Positions 25,469 to 32,748 of a stretch of 42,939 nucleotides of DNA are shown piece after piece. Position 1 is the stretch's first letter; every line of letters starts with the position of its first letter. Location: positions 1 to 42,939 of the forward strand of contig DAORZT010000019.1 of the NCBI GenBank assembly GCA_035359995.1. The letters are read 5' to 3'. The notes below the pieces were generated by a model that saw nothing but the letters and a program-made list of their open reading frames with translations, was not told the DNA's origin and ran no database searches. Origin of the DNA: JAKPCT01 sp029553165 (GTDB lineage: Bacteria > Bacillota > UBA4882 > UBA8346). The position numbers and the translations under genes are program-made.

Positions 25469-25484
25469 TTTACTACCTTCTTTG

Positions 25485-25619
25485 TCAGTTGGTTTTCTGA
25501 TTATTCACTGATTTATCATTGGCCATTTGACTCAGGGCTTTATCCGCTCTATTGGCACCAATCCCTAACAACACAAAAATCCCTAAAACAACAATCACGG
25601 TAGCTATCTCAAAACTCAT
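25485..25619 (-). CDS. Small single-helix membrane protein (44 residues)
   Basis: Short reading frame starting ATG 25619, with GGGGG 9 nt upstream. Residues 4-21 (EIATVIVVLGIFVLLGIG) form one membrane helix, followed by a polar tail with ANRADKALSQMAND. It is the first gene behind the perfect promoter at 25686-25714 and lies 16 nt before the next gene. The ribosome binding site, promoter and spacing argue that it is real. Function unknown. Confidence 0.65.
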   Translation of the reverse strand: MSFEIATVIVVLGIFVLLGIGANRADKALSQMANDKSVNNQKTN

Positions 25620-25685
25620 CAACAGTCGCCCCCATTTTGTAATAGTTAGGATTAACTTATCCCATTACACTTCAAAGCTTATTAC

Positions 25686-25714
25686 ATTATAGCTGTTTCA
25701 AAAATTCTTGTCAA
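25686..25714 (-). promoter_or_regulatory. Perfect-consensus promoter of the secDF operon
   Basis: Minus-strand -35 TTGACA (25709-25714), 17-bp spacer, -10 TATAAT (25686-25691). Both hexamers match the housekeeping consensus at every base. Transcription would start near 25679, about 60 nt before the small ORF. Confidence 0.85.
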
Positions 25715-25780
25715 TTACTAGGAAATGTATAGGAAATAAGGATTGATCCTCTGATGTTAATTTTTACAAATTACCGGTCC

Positions 25781-25807
25781 AAAAAAAGAGAGAGCTTACT
25801 CGCTCCC
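25781..25807 (-). terminator. Terminator after yajC
   Basis: On the minus strand GGGAGC, loop GAGTAA, GCTCTC, then TC and seven T. The 6-bp stem includes one G-U pair. It ends the yqfC-to-yajC transcript and separates it from the secDF operon promoter. Confidence 0.8.
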
Positions 25808-25840
25808 ACTTGGAAATATATGTAACTCTTTCTGATCAAA

Positions 25841-26125
25841 TTATTTTTTTTCGCCCTTCACTTTGGCAACAGCGCTGCGATTAAACTTAACCTCAACTTT
25901 ATCAGAGATCCGTAACCGCACTTCATCGTCATCGAGATCCACAATTTCGCCATGCATTCCGCCGATGGTAATGATTTTATCGCCTTTCTTCAAATTACTT
26001 AGCATTTCATTACGTTCTTTCTGTTGTTTTCGTTGCGGCATGACAAGTAAAAACCAAAAAGCTCCAAAAACGATAATCATCGGTAATAAATTCAACAATC
26101 CACTTGCTCCTCCGGCATTAGGCAT
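25841..26125 (-). CDS. yajC: Preprotein translocase accessory subunit YajC
   Basis: Small membrane protein associated with SecDF. One helix (about 10-29) is followed by MPQRKQQKERNEMLSNLKKGDKIITIGGMHGEIVDLDDDEVRLRI, the typical YajC cytosolic domain. It has 94 residues. It follows tgt by 59 nt. In many relatives yajC directly precedes secD in one operon; here a terminator and a new promoter intervene. Confidence 0.93.
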   Translation of the reverse strand: MPNAGGASGLLNLLPMIIVFGAFWFLLVMPQRKQQKERNEMLSNLKKGDKIITIGGMHGEIVDLDDDEVRLRISDKVEVKFNRSAVAKVKGEKK

Positions 26126-26184
26126 TCTTCTTTCTACCCCCTTTTTATTCTCAATTCATTTCGACATCAGTTGCTAATTCCCTT

Positions 26185-27297
26185 TTAGTTCCCATTATAA
26201 CGTTTAAAAAATTCTGCTTTACGTTCTTGGTAAGTATCAGTCTTCAACCCTTCTTTGATCTGATTCATCACATCCATTAAAAAATAGAGATTATGATAAG
26301 TAACAAGATGGGCCCCCAAAATCTCCCCGGCTTTAAATAAGTGCCGCAGGTAAGCCCGGGTATATGAAGAACATACCTGGCAACCGCAATTGGGGTCCAG
26401 TGGTGTTAGATCACGCGCATATTTGGCATCACGAATAATAATCCGCCCCATTGATGTCAACGCAGTACCATTGCGGGCAATCCGGGTCGGAAAGACACAG
26501 TCAAACATATCAATTCCCCGCTCAACCCCTTCCCAAAGGGCATCCGGCGATCCTACTCCCATCAAATAACGGGGTTTTGACTCCGGAAGGATTGGCACGG
26601 TGTAATCAAGGACCTCATACATCAAGGGTTTCGGCTCACCGACACTCAACCCGCCAATTGCATACCCTGGAAAATTCATCGCCAATAACTGTCTGGCGCT
26701 GGCTTCCCTTAAATCCCGGTAAGTAACCCCTTGAACAATGCCAAACAAGACCTGTCTGTCATGACGGTGCGCTTTCAGACACCGTTCTGCCCACCGGGTA
26801 GTTCGCTCCATCGCTTCTTTAGCGGTTTGATAGTCTGACGGATACGGCGAACAAACATCAAACGCCATAGCAATATCGGCACCTAAACCCATCTCAATCT
26901 CCATTACTTTTTCCGGTGAAAAAAAGATTGCCGAGCCATCAATATGTGATTTAAAACTTACTCCGTCTTCGGTAATCTTATTCAGCTTAGCCAAACTAAA
27001 TACCTGAAAACCACCGCTGTCAGTAAGTACCGAACCGTTCCAATTCATAAACCGGTGAATTCCACCTGCTTCACTGATAATATCAACTCCAGGGCGCAAA
27101 TATAAATGATAAGTATTGCCCAGAATAATCTTAAAACCGATTTCATTAAGATCCCTAACGGTCATCGCTTTAACAGTTCCCTGTGTTCCAACCGGCATAA
27201 ATACCGGCGTCTCAATCTCATTGTGAAATGTAGTCAATACTCCAAGTCGGCCCTGGTTTTCTTGTGATCGTTTGGTAACCCGAAATTCAAATCCCAT
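26185..27297 (-). CDS. tgt: Queuine/preQ1 tRNA-guanine transglycosylase
   Basis: Exchanges guanine-34 of GUN-anticodon tRNAs for preQ1 (EC 2.4.2.29). The 370-residue TIM barrel shows DSGGFQVFSL with a catalytic Asp, GGLSVGE for substrate binding, FDCVFPTRIARNGT with the nucleophilic Asp and RNA-binding loop, and the zinc site CGCQVCSSYTRAYLRHL. ATG 27297 has AAGGAG rather far (about 13 nt) upstream. It follows queA by 41 nt; both act in queuosine formation. Confidence 0.96.
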   Translation of the reverse strand: MGFEFRVTKRSQENQGRLGVLTTFHNEIETPVFMPVGTQGTVKAMTVRDLNEIGFKIILGNTYHLYLRPGVDIISEAGGIHRFMNWNGSVLTDSGGFQVFSLAKLNKITEDGVSFKSHIDGSAIFFSPEKVMEIEMGLGADIAMAFDVCSPYPSDYQTAKEAMERTTRWAERCLKAHRHDRQVLFGIVQGVTYRDLREASARQLLAMNFPGYAIGGLSVGEPKPLMYEVLDYTVPILPESKPRYLMGVGSPDALWEGVERGIDMFDCVFPTRIARNGTALTSMGRIIIRDAKYARDLTPLDPNCGCQVCSSYTRAYLRHLFKAGEILGAHLVTYHNLYFLMDVMNQIKEGLKTDTYQERKAEFFKRYNGN

Positions 27298-27338
27298 CGT
27301 CCCAATGTAGCTCCTTAGCTTCTTTTCTTTATTGCAAA

Positions 27339-28361
27339 TTAAAGGATCAACATCGCATCGCCAAAACTGAAAAAACGGTAACGTTCCGCAACTGCATGTT
27401 GATAACAGTCCATAATCAACTCTTTTCCGGCAAATGCCGACACCAGCATCAGAAGGGTTGATGCCGGCAAATGAAAGTTGGTAATCATACCATCAATCAC
27501 TTTAAATTGATAACCCGGATAGATAAAGATCGCTGTCTCTCCCACACCTGGTTGTAATTCTCCGTTTTCGGTCGTTTGCGACTCCAGTACCCGCACAACG
27601 GTCGTCCCTACGGCAATTACCCGGCCACCACCCTGCTTCGTCTTTTTTACCAAAGCAACCAATTCATCAGGTAATACAAAGGATTCCGAATGCATATGAT
27701 GCTCCTCGACAACTTCCGTCTTTACCGGTCTAAATGTGCCTAATCCAACGTGAAGGGTTAGAAATCCTACATTAATCCCTTTTTGTTGTAATTTCGCAAC
27801 TAACTCATCAGTAAAATGCAAACCTGCCGTAGGAGCAGCCACTGAACCTTCTTTTTTGGAATAGACGGTCTGGTAACGCTCACGGTCCTCTAAAGTTTCA
27901 TGAATATAAGGCGGAAGCGGAGTTTCGCCATTACGGTCCAACCAACTTTCAAAATCAATCTGTCCGTCAAATCTGATTATACGGGCACCATCAGCAATGA
28001 TTTGAACAATCTCACCACTTAGCCCCTCATTAAACAATAACTTTGTACCTGGTTTCGCTTTTTTCCCGGGCCGGACCAAACATTCCCAGAGCGTAGGCTC
28101 AATCTTTTTTAACAGAAAGATCTCAATTTGACGGTCACTGCCCGCTTTGGTAGCAAATAATCTGGCCGGTATTACTCTGGTGTCATTGAAGATCAATAGG
28201 TCATTAGGATTTAATAACTCAACCAGCTCATAAAAAAACCGGTCCTGAAACTTCTTCCTGGTACGGTCCACCACTAATAACCGCGAATGATCCCTTGGCT
28301 CCAAAGGTTTTTGGGCGATTAATTCTTCAGGCAGATCATATTGAAATTCGCTTACTAACAT
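27339..28361 (-). CDS. queA: S-adenosylmethionine:tRNA ribosyltransferase-isomerase QueA
   Basis: Transfers and isomerises the ribosyl part of S-adenosylmethionine to preQ1-tRNA, making epoxyqueuosine. Family blocks visible in order: FQYDLPEELIAQKPLEPRDHSRLL at the N-terminus, FNDTRVIPARLFA, SVAAPTAGLHFT, LHVGLGTFRPVK, HMHSESF and TNFHLPASTLLMLVSAFAG. At 340 residues it is the usual length. ATG 28361 has GGGAG 5 nt upstream. The SpoIID-like gene is 43 nt upstream, tgt 41 nt downstream. Confidence 0.96.
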   Translation of the reverse strand: MLVSEFQYDLPEELIAQKPLEPRDHSRLLVVDRTRKKFQDRFFYELVELLNPNDLLIFNDTRVIPARLFATKAGSDRQIEIFLLKKIEPTLWECLVRPGKKAKPGTKLLFNEGLSGEIVQIIADGARIIRFDGQIDFESWLDRNGETPLPPYIHETLEDRERYQTVYSKKEGSVAAPTAGLHFTDELVAKLQQKGINVGFLTLHVGLGTFRPVKTEVVEEHHMHSESFVLPDELVALVKKTKQGGGRVIAVGTTVVRVLESQTTENGELQPGVGETAIFIYPGYQFKVIDGMITNFHLPASTLLMLVSAFAGKELIMDCYQHAVAERYRFFSFGDAMLIL

Positions 28362-28404
28362 TTTGGCTCCCTATTCAAAAATAAACGTAGTCATCCAAAA
28401 TCTG

Positions 28405-29688
28405 TTAACTTTTTAATTCACTCTCATCAATAATTTTAATTTCCGGATAATAATGCTCTAAGATCTGGCGTTCATCAAACCCTGCCTCCGCCATTCCTTT
28501 AGCACCCCACTGACTCATACCAACCCGGTGTCCCCAGCCAGAGCCTTTGACTACGATCCGTAACGGTTCTTTATCCTGCAACCAGGCCCACGGATCAGGC
28601 TGATCCCAAGGTGGATTGATCAGTTCACCTGTTAAACCTGGTATATCATTGTTAGCAATGATTGCCTCAGGAATTGATGTACTGCGAATCCACCACAAGG
28701 TAATATTGGGTTCCGGGCCATAAACAATCCCCAGCTGCATATTTGAACTGGGAAGGTTTAATAAATAACGGAAATGCTCCCCAATAATTGATATTTCCCC
28801 AAGATCTCCAATCAGGTTAATCTTTAAAATCCGGCCATTCTCACCAAATAATGTTGGTTGGATTCTCCTTAAAGTACCGATCTGAGGATATTTAAGCAGA
28901 GATTGTACTTGGAGATTCTTCCACTCAATCGTCCGCGTCCATTGATAATACGGAGAATTTTGATCCCAATCGAGCACAGGTTTCAAATATGCATAATTAA
29001 ACCCCCAGATGTTCAATGGATTTTCGGTAAATCCCCCACTGGAAGCATGATAAACTGCCGTAATAATTTTACCGTCATAAGTGATTACTTTACCGGCAGT
29101 GTCAATTACGGCCTGATCGGTAGCCGGATCTTCAATCGTCGCGCCACCATAAACATGACAATGGGTTGAGGCACAAACATCAAAACCTTCACTGTTATGC
29201 CTGTTGATTGAAGCCATAGTATAAGTTCGAGCGGCAATTGCTTGTGAACGCAGGACTGCTGAAGGCCATTCAGGAGGTACCTCTCCTGGTAAAACGCCCC
29301 GCAGGTATTGCTCAACTGTTAAATGGTTGATCAGACTAAGAGTTTTATTTTGCGCAATTATAATGAACTGCCCGCGATATTGCCGGTCATTCCAGTTCAA
29401 CAGTTCGTTTCCGGGTTTAATAATAATTGGTCCTTTGGAAACCGGATGTTCATTAATCAGAATCTTATTACCCAAATAGGTGAAAATAACCTGTTCCTCT
29501 TCTACTGGAAGCAGCCGTTCCGCTCCGGAAGAGAAATCAAAAACCTGATCTTCCGGTCCAAGACTGATAGTAAGTGATGATTGTCCGGTTATTAGTCCTA
29601 CCTTAATTGTTCTTTCGGTTTTACCTTCGGCAATGCCGAATATCAGAAATAAGGAAACTATTATCAATAATATATTAAATTTACGCAT
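28405..29688 (-). CDS. Exported SpoIID/LytB-domain protein
   Basis: A signal peptide (residues 1-22) directs it to the cell surface. The SpoIID domain shows VEQYLRGVLPGEVPPEWPSAVLRSQAIAARTYT with the conserved Glu expected for lytic transglycosylase activity on denuded glycan strands, DVCASTHCHVYGG, VYHASSGGFTEN and the C-terminal GWGHRVGMSQWGAKGMAEAG. An insert of about 80 residues before the last block is longer than in classic SpoIID. It may act in spore engulfment or in general wall remodelling. ATG 29688 has GAGG close upstream. It lies 41 nt after era. Confidence 0.9.
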   Translation of the reverse strand: MRKFNILLIIVSLFLIFGIAEGKTERTIKVGLITGQSSLTISLGPEDQVFDFSSGAERLLPVEEEQVIFTYLGNKILINEHPVSKGPIIIKPGNELLNWNDRQYRGQFIIIAQNKTLSLINHLTVEQYLRGVLPGEVPPEWPSAVLRSQAIAARTYTMASINRHNSEGFDVCASTHCHVYGGATIEDPATDQAVIDTAGKVITYDGKIITAVYHASSGGFTENPLNIWGFNYAYLKPVLDWDQNSPYYQWTRTIEWKNLQVQSLLKYPQIGTLRRIQPTLFGENGRILKINLIGDLGEISIIGEHFRYLLNLPSSNMQLGIVYGPEPNITLWWIRSTSIPEAIIANNDIPGLTGELINPPWDQPDPWAWLQDKEPLRIVVKGSGWGHRVGMSQWGAKGMAEAGFDERQILEHYYPEIKIIDESELKS

Positions 29689-29729
29689 TGTTCCTCACAA
29701 CATTAATCTTTGTTTCTAATCACCAGAAA

Positions 29730-30626
29730 CTAACTATCGTTTCGATCCAAATACCCAAACTCCCGTAGTGAACCCGAATGATTACGCCAATTTTTCCGCA
29801 CTTTGACCCATAGATTCAAATAAACCTTGGTATCCAATAAATCTTCAATACTCTGCCGCGCACCCTGACCGATTTTCTTTAAACGTTCACCTTTACTGCC
29901 AATGATGATCCCCTTTTGCGAATCGCGTTCAACATAAATAATCGCATCAATATAAAATCCGCCATTATTACGTTCCTTCATCTGTTCAATCTGGATCGCA
30001 ATCGAATGTGGCACTTCCTCGTCGGTATAGATTAATACTTGCTCCCTAATTAATTCGCCAACGATAAACCGTTCGGGATGATCCGTGATCATATCCGGTG
30101 GATAATAAAAAGGACCCGGTGGTAATTGGCTCACTGTTGCGGCAAGTAACTCCGAAACACCTTGTCTGGTATGGGCTGATACATGATAAACCTTATCAAA
30201 ACCATCAATTTTAGGTAGTGAGGCTAAATCTTTATTAAGATCAATTTTATTCCAAACCACCATGACTGGTATATCTACTTTCCTGATGTCCTGAGCAATT
30301 ATTTCATCCGCAGCCGTCAATCCTTTGCTTGCATCTAAAACCCAAAAAACAATATCAACACTTTTCAGTGCTGATTTTGCTTTTTCATTCATCTCGGTAC
30401 CAAGTTTATGTAAGGGACGATGTAATCCCGGAGTATCCAGCCAAATTATCTGATAATCGTGATCGGTCAAAATTCCCCGCAGCTGGTTTCTGGTAGTCTG
30501 TGGTTTATCAGAGATAATCGTGATTTTCTGCCCAACAAACGTATTCATTAAACTGGATTTACCGACATTGGGGCGCCCCACCAAAGCGACAAATCCGGAT
30601 TTAGTTTTATAACTGTTATTCTTCAT
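29730..30626 (-). CDS. era: GTPase Era
   Basis: Ribosome-assembly GTPase that binds the 3' end of 16S rRNA. G1 is GRPNVGKSS, G2 the TTRN region, G3 DTPGLH, G4 NKID and G5 SAHTRQGV. The C-terminal KH domain has GIIIGSKGERLKKIGQGAR and VYLNLWVKVRKNWR. It has 298 residues. Its start overlaps the end of the acetyltransferase gene by 11 bp, with GGAG just before the ATG. Confidence 0.96.
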   Translation of the reverse strand: MKNNSYKTKSGFVALVGRPNVGKSSLMNTFVGQKITIISDKPQTTRNQLRGILTDHDYQIIWLDTPGLHRPLHKLGTEMNEKAKSALKSVDIVFWVLDASKGLTAADEIIAQDIRKVDIPVMVVWNKIDLNKDLASLPKIDGFDKVYHVSAHTRQGVSELLAATVSQLPPGPFYYPPDMITDHPERFIVGELIREQVLIYTDEEVPHSIAIQIEQMKERNNGGFYIDAIIYVERDSQKGIIIGSKGERLKKIGQGARQSIEDLLDTKVYLNLWVKVRKNWRNHSGSLREFGYLDRNDS

Positions 30627-31104
30627 TAGCTCCGGCCTTCCATTCCATTAACCAGCGATCTTCTCCCGCACCATAATAGTCTTTGATAAACTCTACTTTT
30701 TTCATACCAAACTTATTTTGATAAATATGTAACGCAATTTTATTTTCAGGATGGACTGTTAATTGCAAACGTTGAAAACCTGCTCTTGGTAATCCTTCAA
30801 GGATCGTCCGGAACATGATTGTTCCGATCCCATATCCTTGATACTCACGTTTGATAGCATATCCATATAAGTAAGCCATCTCCGGATCACGCCAATCCCG
30901 TATTAATTCGGCAATACCTACCGGCAAACCGTTAAATCTCGCCACATAGACTCGTCCATAATGCAAAAATGGCGGCAATGACCATTCATTTAAACTTCCG
31001 GCTCCAAATGCCTCTTCATCGATGGCAAGCATTTGTTCCCTTAGTTCATCATCAATTTTATGCACTGTTTCCACTGTGATTTTCGGCTCTCGTACATCCA
31101 TCAT
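30616..31104 (-). CDS. GNAT-family acetyltransferase
   Basis: Predicted acetyl-CoA-dependent N-acetyltransferase of 162 residues. The acetyl-CoA loop is REYQGYGIGTIMF (motif A, Q-x-x-G-x-G), preceded by the strand MAYLYGYAIK and followed by LQLTVHPENKIALHIYQNKFGM. The substrate is unknown. It sits between cdd and era, overlapping era. ATG 31104 (or 31101) has AAGGAG 9 nt upstream. Confidence 0.85.
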   Translation of the reverse strand: MMDVREPKITVETVHKIDDELREQMLAIDEEAFGAGSLNEWSLPPFLHYGRVYVARFNGLPVGIAELIRDWRDPEMAYLYGYAIKREYQGYGIGTIMFRTILEGLPRAGFQRLQLTVHPENKIALHIYQNKFGMKKVEFIKDYYGAGEDRWLMEWKAGANEE

Positions 31105-31134
31105 CCTTAAATTCTCCTTCTGGTAAACCTCACA

Positions 31135-31521
31135 TTATTTTAAATAATCCGGTCCAAATGCATACGGTAAATATTCTTTTAAGGTTCTTTCAATCTTTGC
31201 TCCATTTAAATTAGCAATAATTAACCTGATATCAGTCCCAAATTCCGCTAAAAATTGGCGGCAAATCCCGCATGGTGAACCAAGCGAAGGATCATCAGTA
31301 ACAATTGCAATTGCTTCAAATTCGGTCTCTCCCTCAGATACTGCTTTAACAACAGCGGTTCGTTCAGCGCAGATCGAGGCACCATACGAGGCATTCTCAA
31401 CATTACATCCGGTATAAATCTTACCTTGTTTTGTTAACAATGCTGCTCCAACTTTGTAGTTGGAATACGGAGCATACGCCCGTTCACGGGCACTGATTGC
31501 AGCGGCTACTAATCTTTCCAT
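31135..31521 (-). CDS. cdd: Cytidine deaminase
   Basis: Zinc enzyme of pyrimidine salvage turning cytidine or deoxycytidine into the uridine form (EC 3.5.4.5). The zinc and catalytic motifs are CNVENASYGASICAERTA (Cys and Glu) and PCGICRQFLAEF (two Cys). It has 128 residues from ATG 31521, which has AGGAG 8 nt upstream; an in-frame GTG at 31530 abuts that site and is less likely. This is the usual neighbour of era and dgkA in Bacillota. Confidence 0.95.
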   Translation of the reverse strand: MERLVAAAISARERAYAPYSNYKVGAALLTKQGKIYTGCNVENASYGASICAERTAVVKAVSEGETEFEAIAIVTDDPSLGSPCGICRQFLAEFGTDIRLIIANLNGAKIERTLKEYLPYAFGPDYLK

Positions 31522-31549
31522 CCTTTTCACTCCTATTATAACTCTGAAC

Positions 31550-32251
31550 TCAAAGATTCATAATTTGAAAAAGCAACAGTGTCACAAAAAACCCAAGTAA
31601 ACTACCGAAAAAAACCTCTTTCCAGGAATGGATCTTATTTTCAACCCGGCTTTCAATCACTAAAAATACCAGAAACAATGTTAATAAAGAGACCAGTCCG
31701 TTTTTGGAAAGAAACAAAATAGTGGTAGCAGCCGAAGCACTTAAAGCAGCATGACCACTCGGCATTCCACCCTGGACCGGTGTTCCGCTTTTGGTGAATG
31801 TCTTACCGACAATCACCGTAACAACGGTAAGCATAATCGCAATCAGACTAAGGTAAGTCGGGGATTTTCGCAAAACAAAGATCACACGTGGCAGCATCGG
31901 TTCAATCACCGGAATGAAGATCAAATAACCAACCACTACCGCCATAACTGCCGCAACTAAAACTGCGCCTGCCGCAACATTTTTGGCAATTGCAGCTAAT
32001 GGATGATGCTCCTTGGTAATTAAATCCACCACTACTTCGACAGCTGTATTAATCATTTCAGCTACAATTACAAAAGCAATTGTTAAAAACAAAAGCAAAA
32101 TTTCCAATTTTGACAATTTAAACACTAACGAAGATAACAAGATTACGGTTGCTGCTAAAAAATGCAATCTCATGTTACGTTGGGTCTTTAAAGTATGAAT
32201 TATACCTTCAAAAGCATAATTGAAGGATTCAATTAGATTACGTGATTTCAA
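31550..32251 (-). CDS. dgkA: Diacylglycerol/undecaprenol kinase fused to a PAP2 phosphatase domain
   Basis: Residues 1-120 are a DgkA-type lipid kinase: SFNYAFEGIIHTLKTQRNMRLH at the N-terminus and AEMINTAVEVVVDLI...AKNVAAGAVLVAA with the conserved Glu and Asn. Residues 130-233 are a PAP2 membrane phosphatase with GGMPSGHAALSAS and SRVENKIHSWKEVFFGSLLG. One chain therefore carries both phosphorylating and dephosphorylating activity on lipid substrates, presumably undecaprenol or its phosphates for cell-wall synthesis. The PAP2 signature is shorter than in full phosphatases: the first K-x6-RP motif is not clear. The start is TTG 32251, with GGGAGG 8 nt upstream, overlapping the ybeY stop (TTGA). 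Confidence 0.88.
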   Translation of the reverse strand: MKSRNLIESFNYAFEGIIHTLKTQRNMRLHFLAATVILLSSLVFKLSKLEILLLFLTIAFVIVAEMINTAVEVVVDLITKEHHPLAAIAKNVAAGAVLVAAVMAVVVGYLIFIPVIEPMLPRVIFVLRKSPTYLSLIAIMLTVVTVIVGKTFTKSGTPVQGGMPSGHAALSASAATTILFLSKNGLVSLLTLFLVFLVIESRVENKIHSWKEVFFGSLLGFFVTLLLFQIMNL

Positions 32252-32748
32252 AAAGCTGACCTCCCTAAGGAGAATTGCTTCATTATTTCCTCTTCGGCTG
32301 CCCGCATTGCAGCAGTATCTTCCTCGTCTTGATGATCATGACCTAACAGATGCATTAGTCCATGTACTGCCAAATATCCCAGTTCACGTTCAACCGAATG
32401 CCCAAAATTTTCAGCTTGCTCAACCGCCCGTTCCACAGATATATATATATCTCCCAACAATTCCGGAATCGGGGTTTGCTCCTGAAAATTAAGTGTTTCA
32501 ACATGCTCCTGCATTGCAAATGAAAGTACATCCGTCGGTCGATCTTGGTTTCGATATTCGAGATTCAGTTCATGAATATAATCATCATCAACTAAAATTA
32601 AACTCACTTCAGCATTTTCCTTCTGAACCCGTTTTAATCCAAAATCAATTAAATTTTCAATCAGATCCAACTGTTCATGCGACAGTTGCACCTTTTTTTG
32701 AATATCATTTAACAGTACCGGCATTTGTCTTTTTCCTTTCGATTTCAT
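32248..32748 (-). CDS. ybeY: Endoribonuclease / rRNA maturation factor YbeY
   Basis: Zinc-dependent endoribonuclease involved in 16S rRNA 3' processing. The signature HGLMHLLGHDHQ (H-x3-H-x5-H) is intact and the Arg-containing RNQDRPTDVLSFAM block is present. Two starts are possible: ATG 32748 (GGAG 10 nt upstream) or ATG 32724 (AAGGA 9 nt upstream), where the conserved MPVLLND begins. Either overlaps the pgpH end. It ends overlapping dgkA. Confidence 0.94.
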   Translation of the reverse strand: MKSKGKRQMPVLLNDIQKKVQLSHEQLDLIENLIDFGLKRVQKENAEVSLILVDDDYIHELNLEYRNQDRPTDVLSFAMQEHVETLNFQEQTPIPELLGDIYISVERAVEQAENFGHSVERELGYLAVHGLMHLLGHDHQDEEDTAAMRAAEEEIMKQFSLGRSAF

